DNA from: Deltaproteobacteria bacterium
GTDB taxonomy: Bacteria; Desulfobacterota; DSM-4660; Desulfatiglandales; HGW-15
DNA length: 28,243 nucleotides
Reading direction: 5' to 3'
Assembly: GCA_020342025.1 (NCBI GenBank)
Contig: CP070840.1
Location: 3,446,089 to 3,474,331 of the forward strand
Position numbers and translations under genes: made by a program. Positions 1 through 7,543 of the stretch are shown one piece after another (position 1 is the stretch's first letter; every line of letters begins with the position of its first letter). A model generated the notes under the pieces. The model was not told the DNA's origin, did no database searches, and worked only from the letters and a program-made list of their open reading frames with translations.

Positions 1-131
1 TCGGATGGCTCTGTCGGGGCGGCTTGCACTGTGCGCGCAAGCGTCAACCCTAATGCCAGAACCAGGGAGACAGTAATCATGAACGACTGGAGAACTCTTA
101 AACTAATATGGCTGTTGGTATATCGGTTCAC
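1..131 (-). CDS. N-terminal part of an exported protein, cut by the window edge
   Basis: Read on the minus strand, a GTG start at 129-131 opens a frame that stays open to the window edge (43 codons). Upstream on that strand is AAGGAAAGGAG, about 8 nt before the GTG. The peptide has a polar, basic N-terminus (MNRYTNSHISLRVLQ), a hydrophobic core (MITVSLVLALGLTLA) and a plausible signal peptidase I site near VQA-AP, so it is probably exported. Nothing of the mature protein is visible and no function can be given. The start and signal peptide are inferred from sequence pattern only. Confidence 0.6.
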   Translation of the reverse strand, partial: MNRYTNSHISLRVLQSFMITVSLVLALGLTLARTVQAAPTEPS

Positions 132-345
132 GGTGTGCTCCTTTCCTTAGTTTAACACCAAGAAATGGGTGGGTTTCGTGAACAAAAAATCTGAACCAAA
201 CCTAATGTGACCTTGATGATGTCACACCTGGCAACTTTGCTGTTCTTCCAAATGGATTTTTAGCTTGAGTGGGGGTCAGCAGGATCATTGAGGCCCGTAG
301 CATTCCGTCCCCATCTTACGATCGCTTTGGTTTCTTGGAAAAAAC

Positions 346-414
346 TTAAGCTCCCAGCAGAACAGACAATGCTCGCTGGAAGCATGGCGGGCACATTTTG
401 AGAATTTCTTTCAT
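346..414 (-). CDS. Possible 22-residue micro-ORF with CPPC motif
   Basis: On the minus strand ATG at 412-414 starts the peptide MKEILKMCPPCFQRALSVLLGA, ending at TAA 346-348. The Shine-Dalgarno GGAGG lies 7 nt upstream and is very strong. It forms the 3' arm of a perfect 8-bp hairpin (419-440), so initiation could be blocked when the RNA folds. No homologue is recognised. With only 22 codons, chance cannot be excluded; the initiation signal is the main reason to list it. Confidence 0.25.
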   Translation of the reverse strand: MKEILKMCPPCFQRALSVLLGA

Positions 415-418
415 AAGA

Positions 419-440
419 TAACCTCCGTGAATGGAGGTTA
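419..440 (-). promoter_or_regulatory. Hairpin that would sequester a Shine-Dalgarno site
   Basis: The minus strand reads TAACCTCC, loop ATTCAC, GGAGGTTA, then TCTT and ATG. All 8 pairs are Watson-Crick, and the 3' arm is the ribosome binding site of the 346-414 micro-ORF. There is no following U-tract, so a translational switch is more likely than a terminator. That it regulates anything is inference. Confidence 0.4.
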
Positions 441-863
441 ACAGTTGGAATGAAGATTAGGCTCTCATATAGATTATGTTAATGCTCATAAGGTTAATCT
501 ATTTGATTAGAAGGGCGCTAACTGTGAATAAACTGAAATCATGACCATTGTCAAGTAGAATCAGGGCTCAGAATCACTCCCAATTTGGTTACGATTTCGT
601 TAAGTAACCTTCAAAATCAGCAAAGTATAGACTACCCAAATAAGTCTATGCCTTATGCCAGCAAAGAAGTAAGGCTTTGAAGAATTAAATATAGGCCGTT
701 TTAATGATTTACTAATATCAATAGACATTTCGCTTCTCCCTCTTCTTGAAATAATATAAGTTGATCCTGTTATTAACAAGAAATATCAAGCTGTTTTCCT
801 ATCCAAATGGGAAGCCAGGCAGGGTTATAGCAGTGATAGATTTCTTGAAAGGAGATAGTAATC

Positions 864-1739
864 ATGAAACATCCCCTTGAAAAATTTTGGATTAAAGACT
901 TAAGGCAGGTTCTCTGGAACCTTGGTTTAATTGCTTTTGGGAGCGCACTCTGTGCTGTGGCCATCAATGGGATCTTGATTCCCAGAGAGTTTTTAAGTGC
1001 GGGGTTCGTAGGATTAGCCTTGGTGATCTATTACTTTGTGCCAGTTCTGCCTGTTGCATGGCTTTATTTCCTCCTGAATGTGCCCCTTTTCATTATCGGG
1101 TGGAGATTCGTAGGGCGACGATTCTTTCTTTACAGCCTTGCCGGAATGGTCATCTTTTCATGTGCTGTCGAATTCATCCAGGTACCCATTCCCGTTCAGG
1201 ACAAGATCCTGAGTGCGCTTCTGGCAGGAATCATTACAGGAACAGGAGCAGGAGTTATCCTGAGATCCATTGGTTCAGCGGGAGGTCTGGATATTCTTTG
1301 TGTCATCATGCTACAGCGTTTTTCCGTTCGTCTGGGAACCACTAGCCTAGCCTTTAACAGTATTCTCCTAGTGGCAGGGGCTCTTCTTTTTTCACTTGAG
1401 AGGGCCTTGTACACCCTGATCTATATATACGTGGCCTCATACATACTCAATCTCGTCGTCACGGGACTCAGCCAGAGGAAAGCTGTCTTCATTATTTCAT
1501 CACAGTGGGAAGAGATTTCTAAGAAGATACTGTATGAGATAGATCGTGGGTTGACAATTATCAAAGGCCAAGGAGGATACACCGGTCAAGAAGAACAGAT
1601 CGTTTATACAGTCATCACCTTTCGAGAGTATGCCCAACTCAAGGGAATAATCAAAAAAATAGACCCTAAGGCTTTCATGGTGGTTACGGAGACTTTAGAT
1701 GTAATGGGACAACGCATTGGAACTGAACCACATTGGTAA
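864..1739 (+). CDS. YitT family membrane protein (YitT membrane domain plus DUF2179)
   Basis: A 291-residue integral membrane protein. Residues about 15-205 hold several hydrophobic segments, with the glycine-rich GIITGTGAGVILRSIGSAGG stretch typical of the YitT_membrane domain. The soluble C-terminus (about 205-291, from QRKAVFIISSQWEEI on) matches DUF2179, including ITFREYAQLKGIIKKIDP and a late VVTETLDVMG segment. The family is widespread in bacteria, often as paralogues, and its function is uncertain; a transport role has been suggested. The ATG at 864 has AAAGGAG about 10 nt upstream. The gene stands alone. Family assignment is confident; substrate is unknown. Confidence 0.9.
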   Translation: MKHPLEKFWIKDLRQVLWNLGLIAFGSALCAVAINGILIPREFLSAGFVGLALVIYYFVPVLPVAWLYFLLNVPLFIIGWRFVGRRFFLYSLAGMVIFSCAVEFIQVPIPVQDKILSALLAGIITGTGAGVILRSIGSAGGLDILCVIMLQRFSVRLGTTSLAFNSILLVAGALLFSLERALYTLIYIYVASYILNLVVTGLSQRKAVFIISSQWEEISKKILYEIDRGLTIIKGQGGYTGQEEQIVYTVITFREYAQLKGIIKKIDPKAFMVVTETLDVMGQRIGTEPHW

Positions 1740-2088
1740 AATATCTATATAAGTTATCACTTTCTACTTTTAATCGAGAGATATAAAGGCATTTTCATGT
1801 TATGAGAAGGAGGTTTTCAAGTGCCTGGAGCGCAGAATGGATACCAGGGGTCATCAGTCAAAGCCGATAAAGAATATCAAACTTAGTAGAAAGTTTGGCT
1901 GGATTGCGAACTACCCAAAGAATGGTCGAATTTGGCTCTAAGGTAAGGGAGGCAGAGCCACAATATCTTGTGGTATGCTTTTGAGATTTAGAAGCGTAGA
2001 TTTCTTGCCATACCGTTGAATTCCAGCAAAGTGCACAATATATCTGCTAATCGAAAGCGCGATCTTCTGCCTTCCGAGGTCAGCGGAA
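1740..2088. other. Intergenic region between convergent genes, no clear gene
   Basis: These 349 bases lie between yitT (+) and the Nudix gene (-). A GTG at 1821 follows a strong AAGGAGG, but its frame ends after 20 codons at TAG with no recognisable product. It could be a gene remnant or chance. A GGCTCT/AGAGCC inverted repeat near 1932-1957 has no T-tract. No terminator is convincing for either gene. Confidence 0.4.
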
Positions 2089-2631
2089 TTAAGTTTTTTT
2101 AAAGGGGGGGATCGTCCCCATGTGTAAAGGAAAGACCCCTGTAGGGCGGTCCTGGAAATAGAGTCTTAGCGCCTTTCTTATGGAAGGAAAGGCGATTTCG
2201 TCCCAGGGAATCTCCTTTTCCTCGAATAGTTTGACTTCCGCAGTCTCTTCACCCGCCATATACTTTTGATCAAGGAGGCGGGCGCGGAATATGAGATAAA
2301 CTTGGTGGACGTGGGTCAAATCAAAGAGGGTGTAGAGACCCAAGATTTCAACCCTTGCCCTGGCCTCTTCAAAGGCCTCGCGCTTTGCTCCCGCTGTGAC
2401 CGTCTCTCCATTTTCCAGGAAACCCGCCGGGATCGTCCACAGACCAGAACGCGGTTCAATGGCGCGGCGGCAGAGGAGAAGCCTGTCTTCCCATTCCGGT
2501 ATGCAACCAACCACTATCTTGGGATTTTCATAATGAATGGTGTGACACCTGTCACAGACATAACGAGGTCGGTCGTCCCCTGGTGGAACACGAGGCCGCA
2601 CCGGGGCACCGCATGTGCTACAGTAATTCAT
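2089..2631 (-). CDS. Nudix hydrolase with N-terminal zinc ribbon
   Basis: A 180-residue protein. Residues 4-29 form a zinc ribbon (C4xxC7 and C26xxC29), followed by a Nudix fold. The Nudix box at residues 70-92 reads G-x5-E-x7-REAFEE, with the metal-binding glutamates E85, E88 and E89 in place. The consensus glycine after EEx is Arg91. Zinc-ribbon Nudix proteins of this shape resemble the NADH pyrophosphatase (NudC) lineage, but this one is shorter and lacks an obvious SQPWPFPxS motif, so the substrate (a nucleoside diphosphate linked to X) is not predictable. It is the last gene of a minus-strand set with the M1 peptidase and ChaN-like genes, 44 bp after the latter. Its ribosome binding site is weak. 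Confidence 0.88.
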   Translation of the reverse strand: MNYCSTCGAPVRPRVPPGDDRPRYVCDRCHTIHYENPKIVVGCIPEWEDRLLLCRRAIEPRSGLWTIPAGFLENGETVTAGAKREAFEEARARVEILGLYTLFDLTHVHQVYLIFRARLLDQKYMAGEETAEVKLFEEKEIPWDEIAFPSIRKALRLYFQDRPTGVFPLHMGTIPPFKKT

Positions 2632-2675
2632 AAATGCCTGGGTAGCCTTTCGTGTCCATTATACAGCTCAATCCC

Positions 2676-3557
2676 TCACTCTTCTGCGTCCAGCCAAATA
2701 TAGTCCGTATCTTTATCGTCGACAGCGCCCGGCTCTATCCTGCCCGAAATCTGCGGTAAAACAACCGTGTAAGTAAGTTCCGAAAGCTGTCTCAACTGTT
2801 CTGGAATACCTCTTTTCCAGGCATGGCCCGCGCCCGCCAGTAAGACCATGGAAGACTTCGGATGTGCTTTCAAATAATCCAGGGCGTATATCGCCATGGC
2901 CTTGTCCCAGACCAGTTGAGCCTCACAAAAATAGGTGAAGTTGAGCTGACCGTGGGCGTGGGCACCATACGCCCTCTTTATGAAGTCCATATATTCGCGG
3001 TCTACCCTGCAGGTCACATTAGGAATTTTGGTCTTTTCCTCCTTGGAAAGGGATTCAAACCCTCCTAAGACTACCTGCCGTGTCACATCCCTGGGGACGT
3101 TGAGCCCCACTAAGGGAATCCGCTTTTTCCTGGCATACTCAAAGATCATGCTGTAAAGGGGCCATGGAAAGTTCCAGTTATCGTAATATGCCCTATGGAA
3201 GTCTTCCTCTTTCATCTTTCCACTAACCCAGCTGTCAAGGGCATGCTGGCTCTCGGCCCGGAACATCTCCAGACCAATCGCCAAAGAAATTCCGGAATCA
3301 TATAAGGCCTGTATGATCAACAACTGGGCCATGTGGTGACTCTTACGATTGTGGATTTCACCCACAAGGACGACTCTTGCTTGTCTCATCTCTAGGAGTG
3401 CCTGGGCCAGGGAAGTTTCCTTGTTCTTGGTCACCTCAAAGAGGCGCACATTCTTTAAATTTCCACCGACCCAAACGCTGCTGGTAAGGAGGAGTAAAGC
3501 AATGGTGGCTCCGAACAGATGCTTCATGACACGGCTACCCTTTTTTACCTTGAGCAT
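2676..3557 (-). CDS. ChaN/DUF399 family protein (TIKI/TraB-like superfamily), exported
   Basis: A 293-residue protein with a signal sequence at about residues 11-30 (MKHLFGATIALLLLTSSVWV) and no lipobox cysteine. Conserved family motifs are visible: GEIHN (66-70), GLEMF (95-99), QLVWDKAMA (214-222) and GAGHAWKRGIP (242-252). ChaN of Campylobacter is a haem-binding lipoprotein linked to iron uptake, and the wider superfamily includes TIKI metalloproteases. Which activity applies here cannot be read from sequence. The ATG at 3557 has GGAGGGAGAGAG just upstream and overlaps the end of the M1 peptidase gene by 23 bp, suggesting coupled translation; ATG at 3527 is the alternative. Confidence 0.87.
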   Translation of the reverse strand: MLKVKKGSRVMKHLFGATIALLLLTSSVWVGGNLKNVRLFEVTKNKETSLAQALLEMRQARVVLVGEIHNRKSHHMAQLLIIQALYDSGISLAIGLEMFRAESQHALDSWVSGKMKEEDFHRAYYDNWNFPWPLYSMIFEYARKKRIPLVGLNVPRDVTRQVVLGGFESLSKEEKTKIPNVTCRVDREYMDFIKRAYGAHAHGQLNFTYFCEAQLVWDKAMAIYALDYLKAHPKSSMVLLAGAGHAWKRGIPEQLRQLSELTYTVVLPQISGRIEPGAVDDKDTDYIWLDAEE

Positions 3558-5628
3558 CTCTCTCCCTCCAATGATAAATCAACGGTGTCTCGGAAATGGG
3601 CCAGATTTCCTTAACTTTATTACGCCCCTTACTGAAGATGAGGTAGCTGTATTTTCCATAGTGGGTCACCTTCCTGGCCACCTGCCTCGCGTACGCTGGG
3701 GAGAGGGGAAGAAAAAGGGCCACAACGCGACCTCCCCCCATGGGGTGTGCGAAAACGCCGAAAAAGACAGCGGAGGGATGAGAAAATGGATTACCCTGGA
3801 TCGTGAAACCCGATTTCGCCACCGAAACGTGGGGCGGGAGCCCGGAGAGCAGTTCCTCTTTTTCAGGAACACCCACAATGATGAGGTCGTTTTCATGGAC
3901 AGCGCTCATTTTGAGTTGGTCTTCGGGCACAATCTGGAATCTGCGTAATCCGAGCGAAAGTGTGAGGGTTTTTGCGGCATCTTCAATCCCTGGCTGAGCG
4001 TGTTTTGCAATGACAATGAGAACAAAAGGAGATGCCTTTAGGGAATTAATGGAAGGGGGGATCTCCTGCGGATAAAGGCGCCTGAAGCTGTCAAAGTCTG
4101 GATCGACAATGATTCTCTCGGGTTGGTCATCAGAAACTATCTGGAAGGGCGTCTCCTTGTTCAAAACCCTGATCCTCTTCGTTACCTCTTGTCGGCCGCT
4201 TTCAAGGCTAAGATTCAGCTGCAGTGTGTAGAGAGGTCTTGCTTGAACAAGAACCCCGCTCACCCGCCAGGTGTTATTTGAGCGGGAAGAATGAATGCGT
4301 TCCAAAGATAGTAGAGGAGCCCCTTTTTCATAGAGCCACTGTTCGAAAAACCTTTGGAGTGAACACTGGCAGTGGCTTTCAAAGGCCTTTTGAAAATCTT
4401 TCCAGGATGTCTTTTTAAATAACCTGTCTCTGAAGACGTCTCTGAGGGCTGCCCAGAACACGTCATCGCCAAGCTCCTCCCTGAGCATGTGGAAGACCAT
4501 CGCTCCCTTACCGTATCCAATGGCCTGAGAAGCAGGATCATAACGGCTCTGGAACTGTCTAAGGGGGAAATCCTTTTCTGGCGTGACCAGGGTGGCGAAC
4601 TTGCGAAGGATCTGAAGCCTGTAGTCTCGCGCCTCCCCGGGCGATGCTCTTTCTTTATACAGGTAATCTGCCACATAGGTGGTCAAGGCCTCACTCCAGT
4701 TGCCATTCTCGTAGTCCACATAAACCCCGTTCCCCCACCAGCAGTGGGCGATTTCATGCCCCAGACTCGTATCCATGATGAAGGGTAGTCGGATCACGCT
4801 ACTTCCAAGTAGGGTATAGGAGGGGAAACCATATCCAGTGGGGAGAAAATTCTCTACAACCGCAAAGCGATCAAAGGGATAGGGTCCAAATAACTTCTCG
4901 TAAAGGGTCATGTATCTGATAATGGCATCGAGATATGCCTCCGCGAGATGCGCGGTTCCAGGGAAAAAGTAGGAGGCGGCTTTGACAATGCCCTCCGCCT
5001 TTTCTTGCACCACATATCTGGCGGCTGAAAGGGGAAGCCCCTCCACGGGGTGTTTCACTTCCCAGATGGAAAAGGTTCTTCTCTTTTTGGTCTCATGGCC
5101 CAGACACCTGCCCACCGAGATGGCGAGAACGCCTCTAGGGGCATCAACGCGGAGTCGATACGTGGGTTGGCCTTCTGACATTTCAGGGTACCACCCGGAG
5201 CCGGCCTGCAAAAAAGTGCCTTTTTCGGAAATAATCCCTTTGACCCCATAGCTGGGATTATCCGTATTTACAGGGGACTCGGGTATGGGGTCGTCAAAGA
5301 TGCCTTCATAGGTGATCGATACAATCACCACGTTGTCGCGTTGATCAGGCTCGAGGGGAATATGTAGGAACGCGTGCTGAAAGTCATATGAGACGGGCCT
5401 GCTGTTCACTTCCACTTTAGAAACATGAACCCTCTTGGCTAGGTGAAAAGAGAGGCTGGGTGCCTGGTTTGGATTGACCGTTATTCTGTCGGTACCTGTC
5501 AACCGTTTTTCACTCGGAAATAGAATGACTTGTAGGTCGTGATGGAGAGGCTGTGGTGCGGCCTGGACAGCAGAGCAGGAGAACAGGAGCAGCGTCGAAT
5601 ATAGAAAGATTTTGAACAACGACTTCAT
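3535..5628 (-). CDS. M1 family metallopeptidase, exported
   Basis: A 697-residue protein. An N-terminal signal (residues 1-23) has Cys18 in a possible lipobox (LFSC) and also an AxA-like site. A beta-rich N-terminal domain leads to the gluzincin core: HEIAH at 291-295 with the third zinc ligand E313 in GNWSEALTTY, and the probable catalytic Tyr372 in GYGKGAMVFH. The usual exopeptidase motif GxMEN is missing; the corresponding stretch reads LPTGYGFPSYT (262-272). The C-terminal 200 residues form a further beta-rich region plus an unassigned domain. A zinc-dependent aminopeptidase-like role outside the cytoplasm is likely, but the absent GxMEN makes strict aminopeptidase activity doubtful. It is the first gene of a three-gene minus-strand set. 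Confidence 0.88.
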   Translation of the reverse strand: MKSLFKIFLYSTLLLFSCSAVQAAPQPLHHDLQVILFPSEKRLTGTDRITVNPNQAPSLSFHLAKRVHVSKVEVNSRPVSYDFQHAFLHIPLEPDQRDNVVIVSITYEGIFDDPIPESPVNTDNPSYGVKGIISEKGTFLQAGSGWYPEMSEGQPTYRLRVDAPRGVLAISVGRCLGHETKKRRTFSIWEVKHPVEGLPLSAARYVVQEKAEGIVKAASYFFPGTAHLAEAYLDAIIRYMTLYEKLFGPYPFDRFAVVENFLPTGYGFPSYTLLGSSVIRLPFIMDTSLGHEIAHCWWGNGVYVDYENGNWSEALTTYVADYLYKERASPGEARDYRLQILRKFATLVTPEKDFPLRQFQSRYDPASQAIGYGKGAMVFHMLREELGDDVFWAALRDVFRDRLFKKTSWKDFQKAFESHCQCSLQRFFEQWLYEKGAPLLSLERIHSSRSNNTWRVSGVLVQARPLYTLQLNLSLESGRQEVTKRIRVLNKETPFQIVSDDQPERIIVDPDFDSFRRLYPQEIPPSINSLKASPFVLIVIAKHAQPGIEDAAKTLTLSLGLRRFQIVPEDQLKMSAVHENDLIIVGVPEKEELLSGLPPHVSVAKSGFTIQGNPFSHPSAVFFGVFAHPMGGGRVVALFLPLSPAYARQVARKVTHYGKYSYLIFSKGRNKVKEIWPISETPLIYHWRERDAQGKKG

Positions 5629-5806
5629 CTTAATAACCTTCTCAACCCTAAAATTGCTTCGCGAGTTTCATTTTCAACCTATTAGAGATCATTTGGAGCG
5701 CTTTGTCCAGGGCTCTAAGGACGGAACTTTTCCTTGACCTCTCTTTGCTAATTACCTAAATGTAGTTAATCTACCCGACACGAGGGAGGGAAAAAGGAAA
5801 GGAATA

Positions 5807-6727
5807 ATGCCGCCTATGGAAAGAATCGCCGTGGTGGGTGTCGGAGCCATGGGCTCTGTTTATGCAGCCAAATTCTTTGAAATGGATAAGGACTGTATAG
5901 CCCTTGTGGCCAAAGGGGAGCGTTACGCACGGCTCAAGGCACAGGGAGTCATTGTCAACGACAAGCATTACACGTTGCCCGTCCTTGAAGTGGAAGAGAA
6001 GACACCCCCTTCTGATCTCATCATTGTGGCTGTAAAACATCATCACCTTCCAGAAGCCATTCAAGACATGAAGAACCGAATAGGTGACCATACCGTGATC
6101 TTATCCGTCATGAACGGGATAGAGAGTGAAGAACAGATAGGTGCCGTGTATGGGATGGAAAGGGTATTGTACGCCGTGTCAGTGGGTATTGATGCACTTC
6201 GGTGGGAAAACAGGACCACTTATTCAACACAGGGTAAGCTGTATTTCGGTGAAGCAGAGAATCATGATCTGACCGAGCGGGTTACGCGGATACAATCCCT
6301 TTTCGATCGCGCCGGGCTCGTTTATGAGACACCAGAAGATATGATCCGCACCCTCTGGTGGAAGTTCATGATAAACGTGGGGACCAATCAGACTGCGGCC
6401 GTATTGCGTGCGCCTTTTGCCGTCTTACAGAAATCCCAAGAGGCCAAAGAGCTCATGGAATCGGCGATGCGGGAGGTCATGGCGGTTGCGGAAGCGAAGA
6501 ACGTGCATTTATCCCAATCAGACCTGGACAACTGGTTTTCGGTTCTGTCTGGACTGTCCCCGGAAGGGAGGCCCTCCATGCTCCAGGACGTGGAAGCCAA
6601 GAGGAAGACAGAGGTGGAGATGTTTGCAGGCAAAATGATCCAGCTCGGCAAAGCGTTTCATATCCCGGTTCCTGTCAATGAGGCCTTTTTTAGAATAATA
6701 AAAGTCATAGAAGAACATTACGACTAG
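5807..6727 (+). CDS. Ketopantoate reductase family protein (ApbA/PanE-like)
   Basis: A 306-residue NAD(P)-dependent dehydrogenase. The Rossmann motif GVGAMG is at residues 11-16, followed by the ApbA N-terminal domain with VAVKHHH and a VMNGI segment. The C-terminal helical domain starts near WWKFMINVGTNQTAA, which carries the Lys and Asn typical of the family's active site, and contains PSMLQDVEAKRKTEVEMFAG, the classic substrate-domain signature. True PanE makes pantoate for CoA synthesis, but Desulfobacterota often carry several paralogues acting on other 2-oxo acids. An ATG three codons in (5816) is an alternative start. It is first in a possible operon with the MerB-like gene (86-bp gap) and an acyl-CoA synthetase alpha gene. 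Confidence 0.9.
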   Translation: MPPMERIAVVGVGAMGSVYAAKFFEMDKDCIALVAKGERYARLKAQGVIVNDKHYTLPVLEVEEKTPPSDLIIVAVKHHHLPEAIQDMKNRIGDHTVILSVMNGIESEEQIGAVYGMERVLYAVSVGIDALRWENRTTYSTQGKLYFGEAENHDLTERVTRIQSLFDRAGLVYETPEDMIRTLWWKFMINVGTNQTAAVLRAPFAVLQKSQEAKELMESAMREVMAVAEAKNVHLSQSDLDNWFSVLSGLSPEGRPSMLQDVEAKRKTEVEMFAGKMIQLGKAFHIPVPVNEAFFRIIKVIEEHYD

Positions 6728-6813
6728 GAAAAGATCCTTGAGCATCCCGAAAAAGAAGAATTGGTCTCCCACAAACCTAAACCCATAAACCCTAGCCAAA
6801 AGGAGGTATTTCC

Positions 6814-7530
6814 ATGAGCGAACCCACCCTGTTGGACAAGACCTTTCAAGTCATCATGAAGTGCATGGTAGAGACCGGCCAGGCTCCGCACTACACGGAG
6901 ATCGCGTCCGAGCTTGGACTTTCGGTGGAGGAGGGGCGGAAAGCCCTACACGATCTCTTCAAGGCGGGGGTCCCGGGATGGTTGTTTCCCAAGACAGACT
7001 TGATCACCTCCTTTGCCCCGTTCAACAACCTCCCTACCCAGTACCGCATCACGGTGGAAGGTGAGCAGAAGTGGTTCGGCCAGTGAGGGTTCGAGTCGCT
7101 GGCAGTCTGCTGGCTTTTTCCTGGGAAGACGGTCCAGGTGGATGCACCCTGCCTGGATTGTGGATCGCCCGTCAGGGTGAAGATACGCGATGGGGTCGTC
7201 CTGGAAGCGGATCCGGAAGGCCTGATGGGCTATGTGGCCGTGCCCTACTGGAAGTGGTTCGAGAACGGTCCCTATGCCTGAAGCACCATGAATCTCTTCC
7301 GGTCGGTAGAGCATATTCGGAACTGGGAACAATTTGATCCTGCTGCCGAAGAGGGGATCGTTCCCCTCGAGGATCTGGTCAAGCTCTTCTCAGGCCCTTA
7401 TTTTCGCAGGCGCATGGATGCGAACTGGGTCTCCCGAAGTCGGGAGTATGCCCGCGAGATGGTTAAGACCTTTAAGGAATTGGGAATGACGGGTTCTTTC
7501 TGGCGTACGCGCAAACCAGAAGGAAGCTAA
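6814..7530 (+). CDS. MerB-like (alkylmercury lyase family) putative selenoprotein with two in-frame UGA codons
   Basis: One reading frame of 238 residues runs from ATG 6814 (preceded by AAAAGGAGG) to TAA 7528-7530, broken only by TGA at 7084-7086 (residue 91) and 7279-7281 (residue 156). Residues about 5-60 look like the MerB helix-turn-helix domain. The rest follows the MerB lyase domain: U91-GFESL matches the MerB segment with catalytic Cys96 (CALDTL), CLDCGSPV (113-120) matches HCAATGAPV, and U156 followed by LFRSV matches the Cys159 segment followed by FFASV. Glu94 sits at the position of MerB Asp99. Both UGAs thus replace catalytic cysteines and each is followed by a SECIS-like hairpin. 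A gene ended at the first UGA would be just a 90-residue HTH fragment. The alignment is from memory and by eye; the natural substrate is unknown. A doubly mutated pseudogene is the alternative, judged unlikely. Confidence 0.82.
7084..7114 (+). promoter_or_regulatory. UGA 1 plus SECIS-like hairpin
   Basis: After TGA 7084-7086, bases 7098-7104 (GCUGGCA) pair with 7108-7114 (UGCUGGC): 7 pairs, two of them G-U, enclosing the loop GUC (7105-7107). The loop starts after an 18-nt spacer and has G first. As I recall the usual bacterial SECIS description, the apical loop begins about 16-37 nt after UGA and has a G among its first two bases. Both conditions are met. Confidence 0.65.
7279..7318 (+). promoter_or_regulatory. 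UGA 2 plus SECIS-like hairpin
   Basis: After TGA 7279-7281, CUCU (7294-7297) pairs with AGAG (7308-7311). A U/U mismatch and then CC/GG close the tetraloop GGUC (7301-7304). GAAU (7290-7293) can add pairs with AUUC (7315-7318) past a CAU bulge. The loop starts after a 19-nt spacer. A GGUC-containing loop and an unpaired U in the upper stem are also features of the E. coli fdhF SECIS bound by SelB, so this is the better of the two hairpins. Confidence 0.75.
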
Positions 7531-7543
7531 CAAAGGGAGCGGT

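Larger units (their letters stand above)
132..863. other. Long gene-poor intergenic region with several hairpins
   Basis: These 732 bases separate the minus-strand exported protein from the YitT gene and are AT-rich from about 430 on. No convincing conserved gene was found. Visible structure: a perfect 8-bp hairpin at 419-440 tied to a possible micro-ORF (listed separately); an ATAGACT/AGTCTAT inverted repeat (627-633 with 643-649); and GCCTTA/TAAGGC at about 651-676. On the minus strand TTGACA (549-554), an 18-nt spacer and TATTCA form a weak promoter candidate facing the micro-ORF. The hairpins at 620-680 have no T-tract, so they are not classic terminators. Confidence 0.5.

Noticed and set aside
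1821..1883. 20-codon frame after a strong AAGGAGG
   Set aside because: No recognisable product, short, and followed by stops in the same frame; probably chance or a remnant.
3349..3948. Long plus-strand frame over the M1/ChaN genes
   Set aside because: It is antisense to two well-supported genes and has no domain or initiation signal.
6814..7530. Three separate genes or a pseudogene with two nonsense mutations
   Set aside because: The frame is identical throughout, both interruptions are TGA, both fall on catalytic-cysteine columns of MerB, and each has a SECIS-like hairpin. The piece starting at ATG 7288 has no ribosome binding site of its own.
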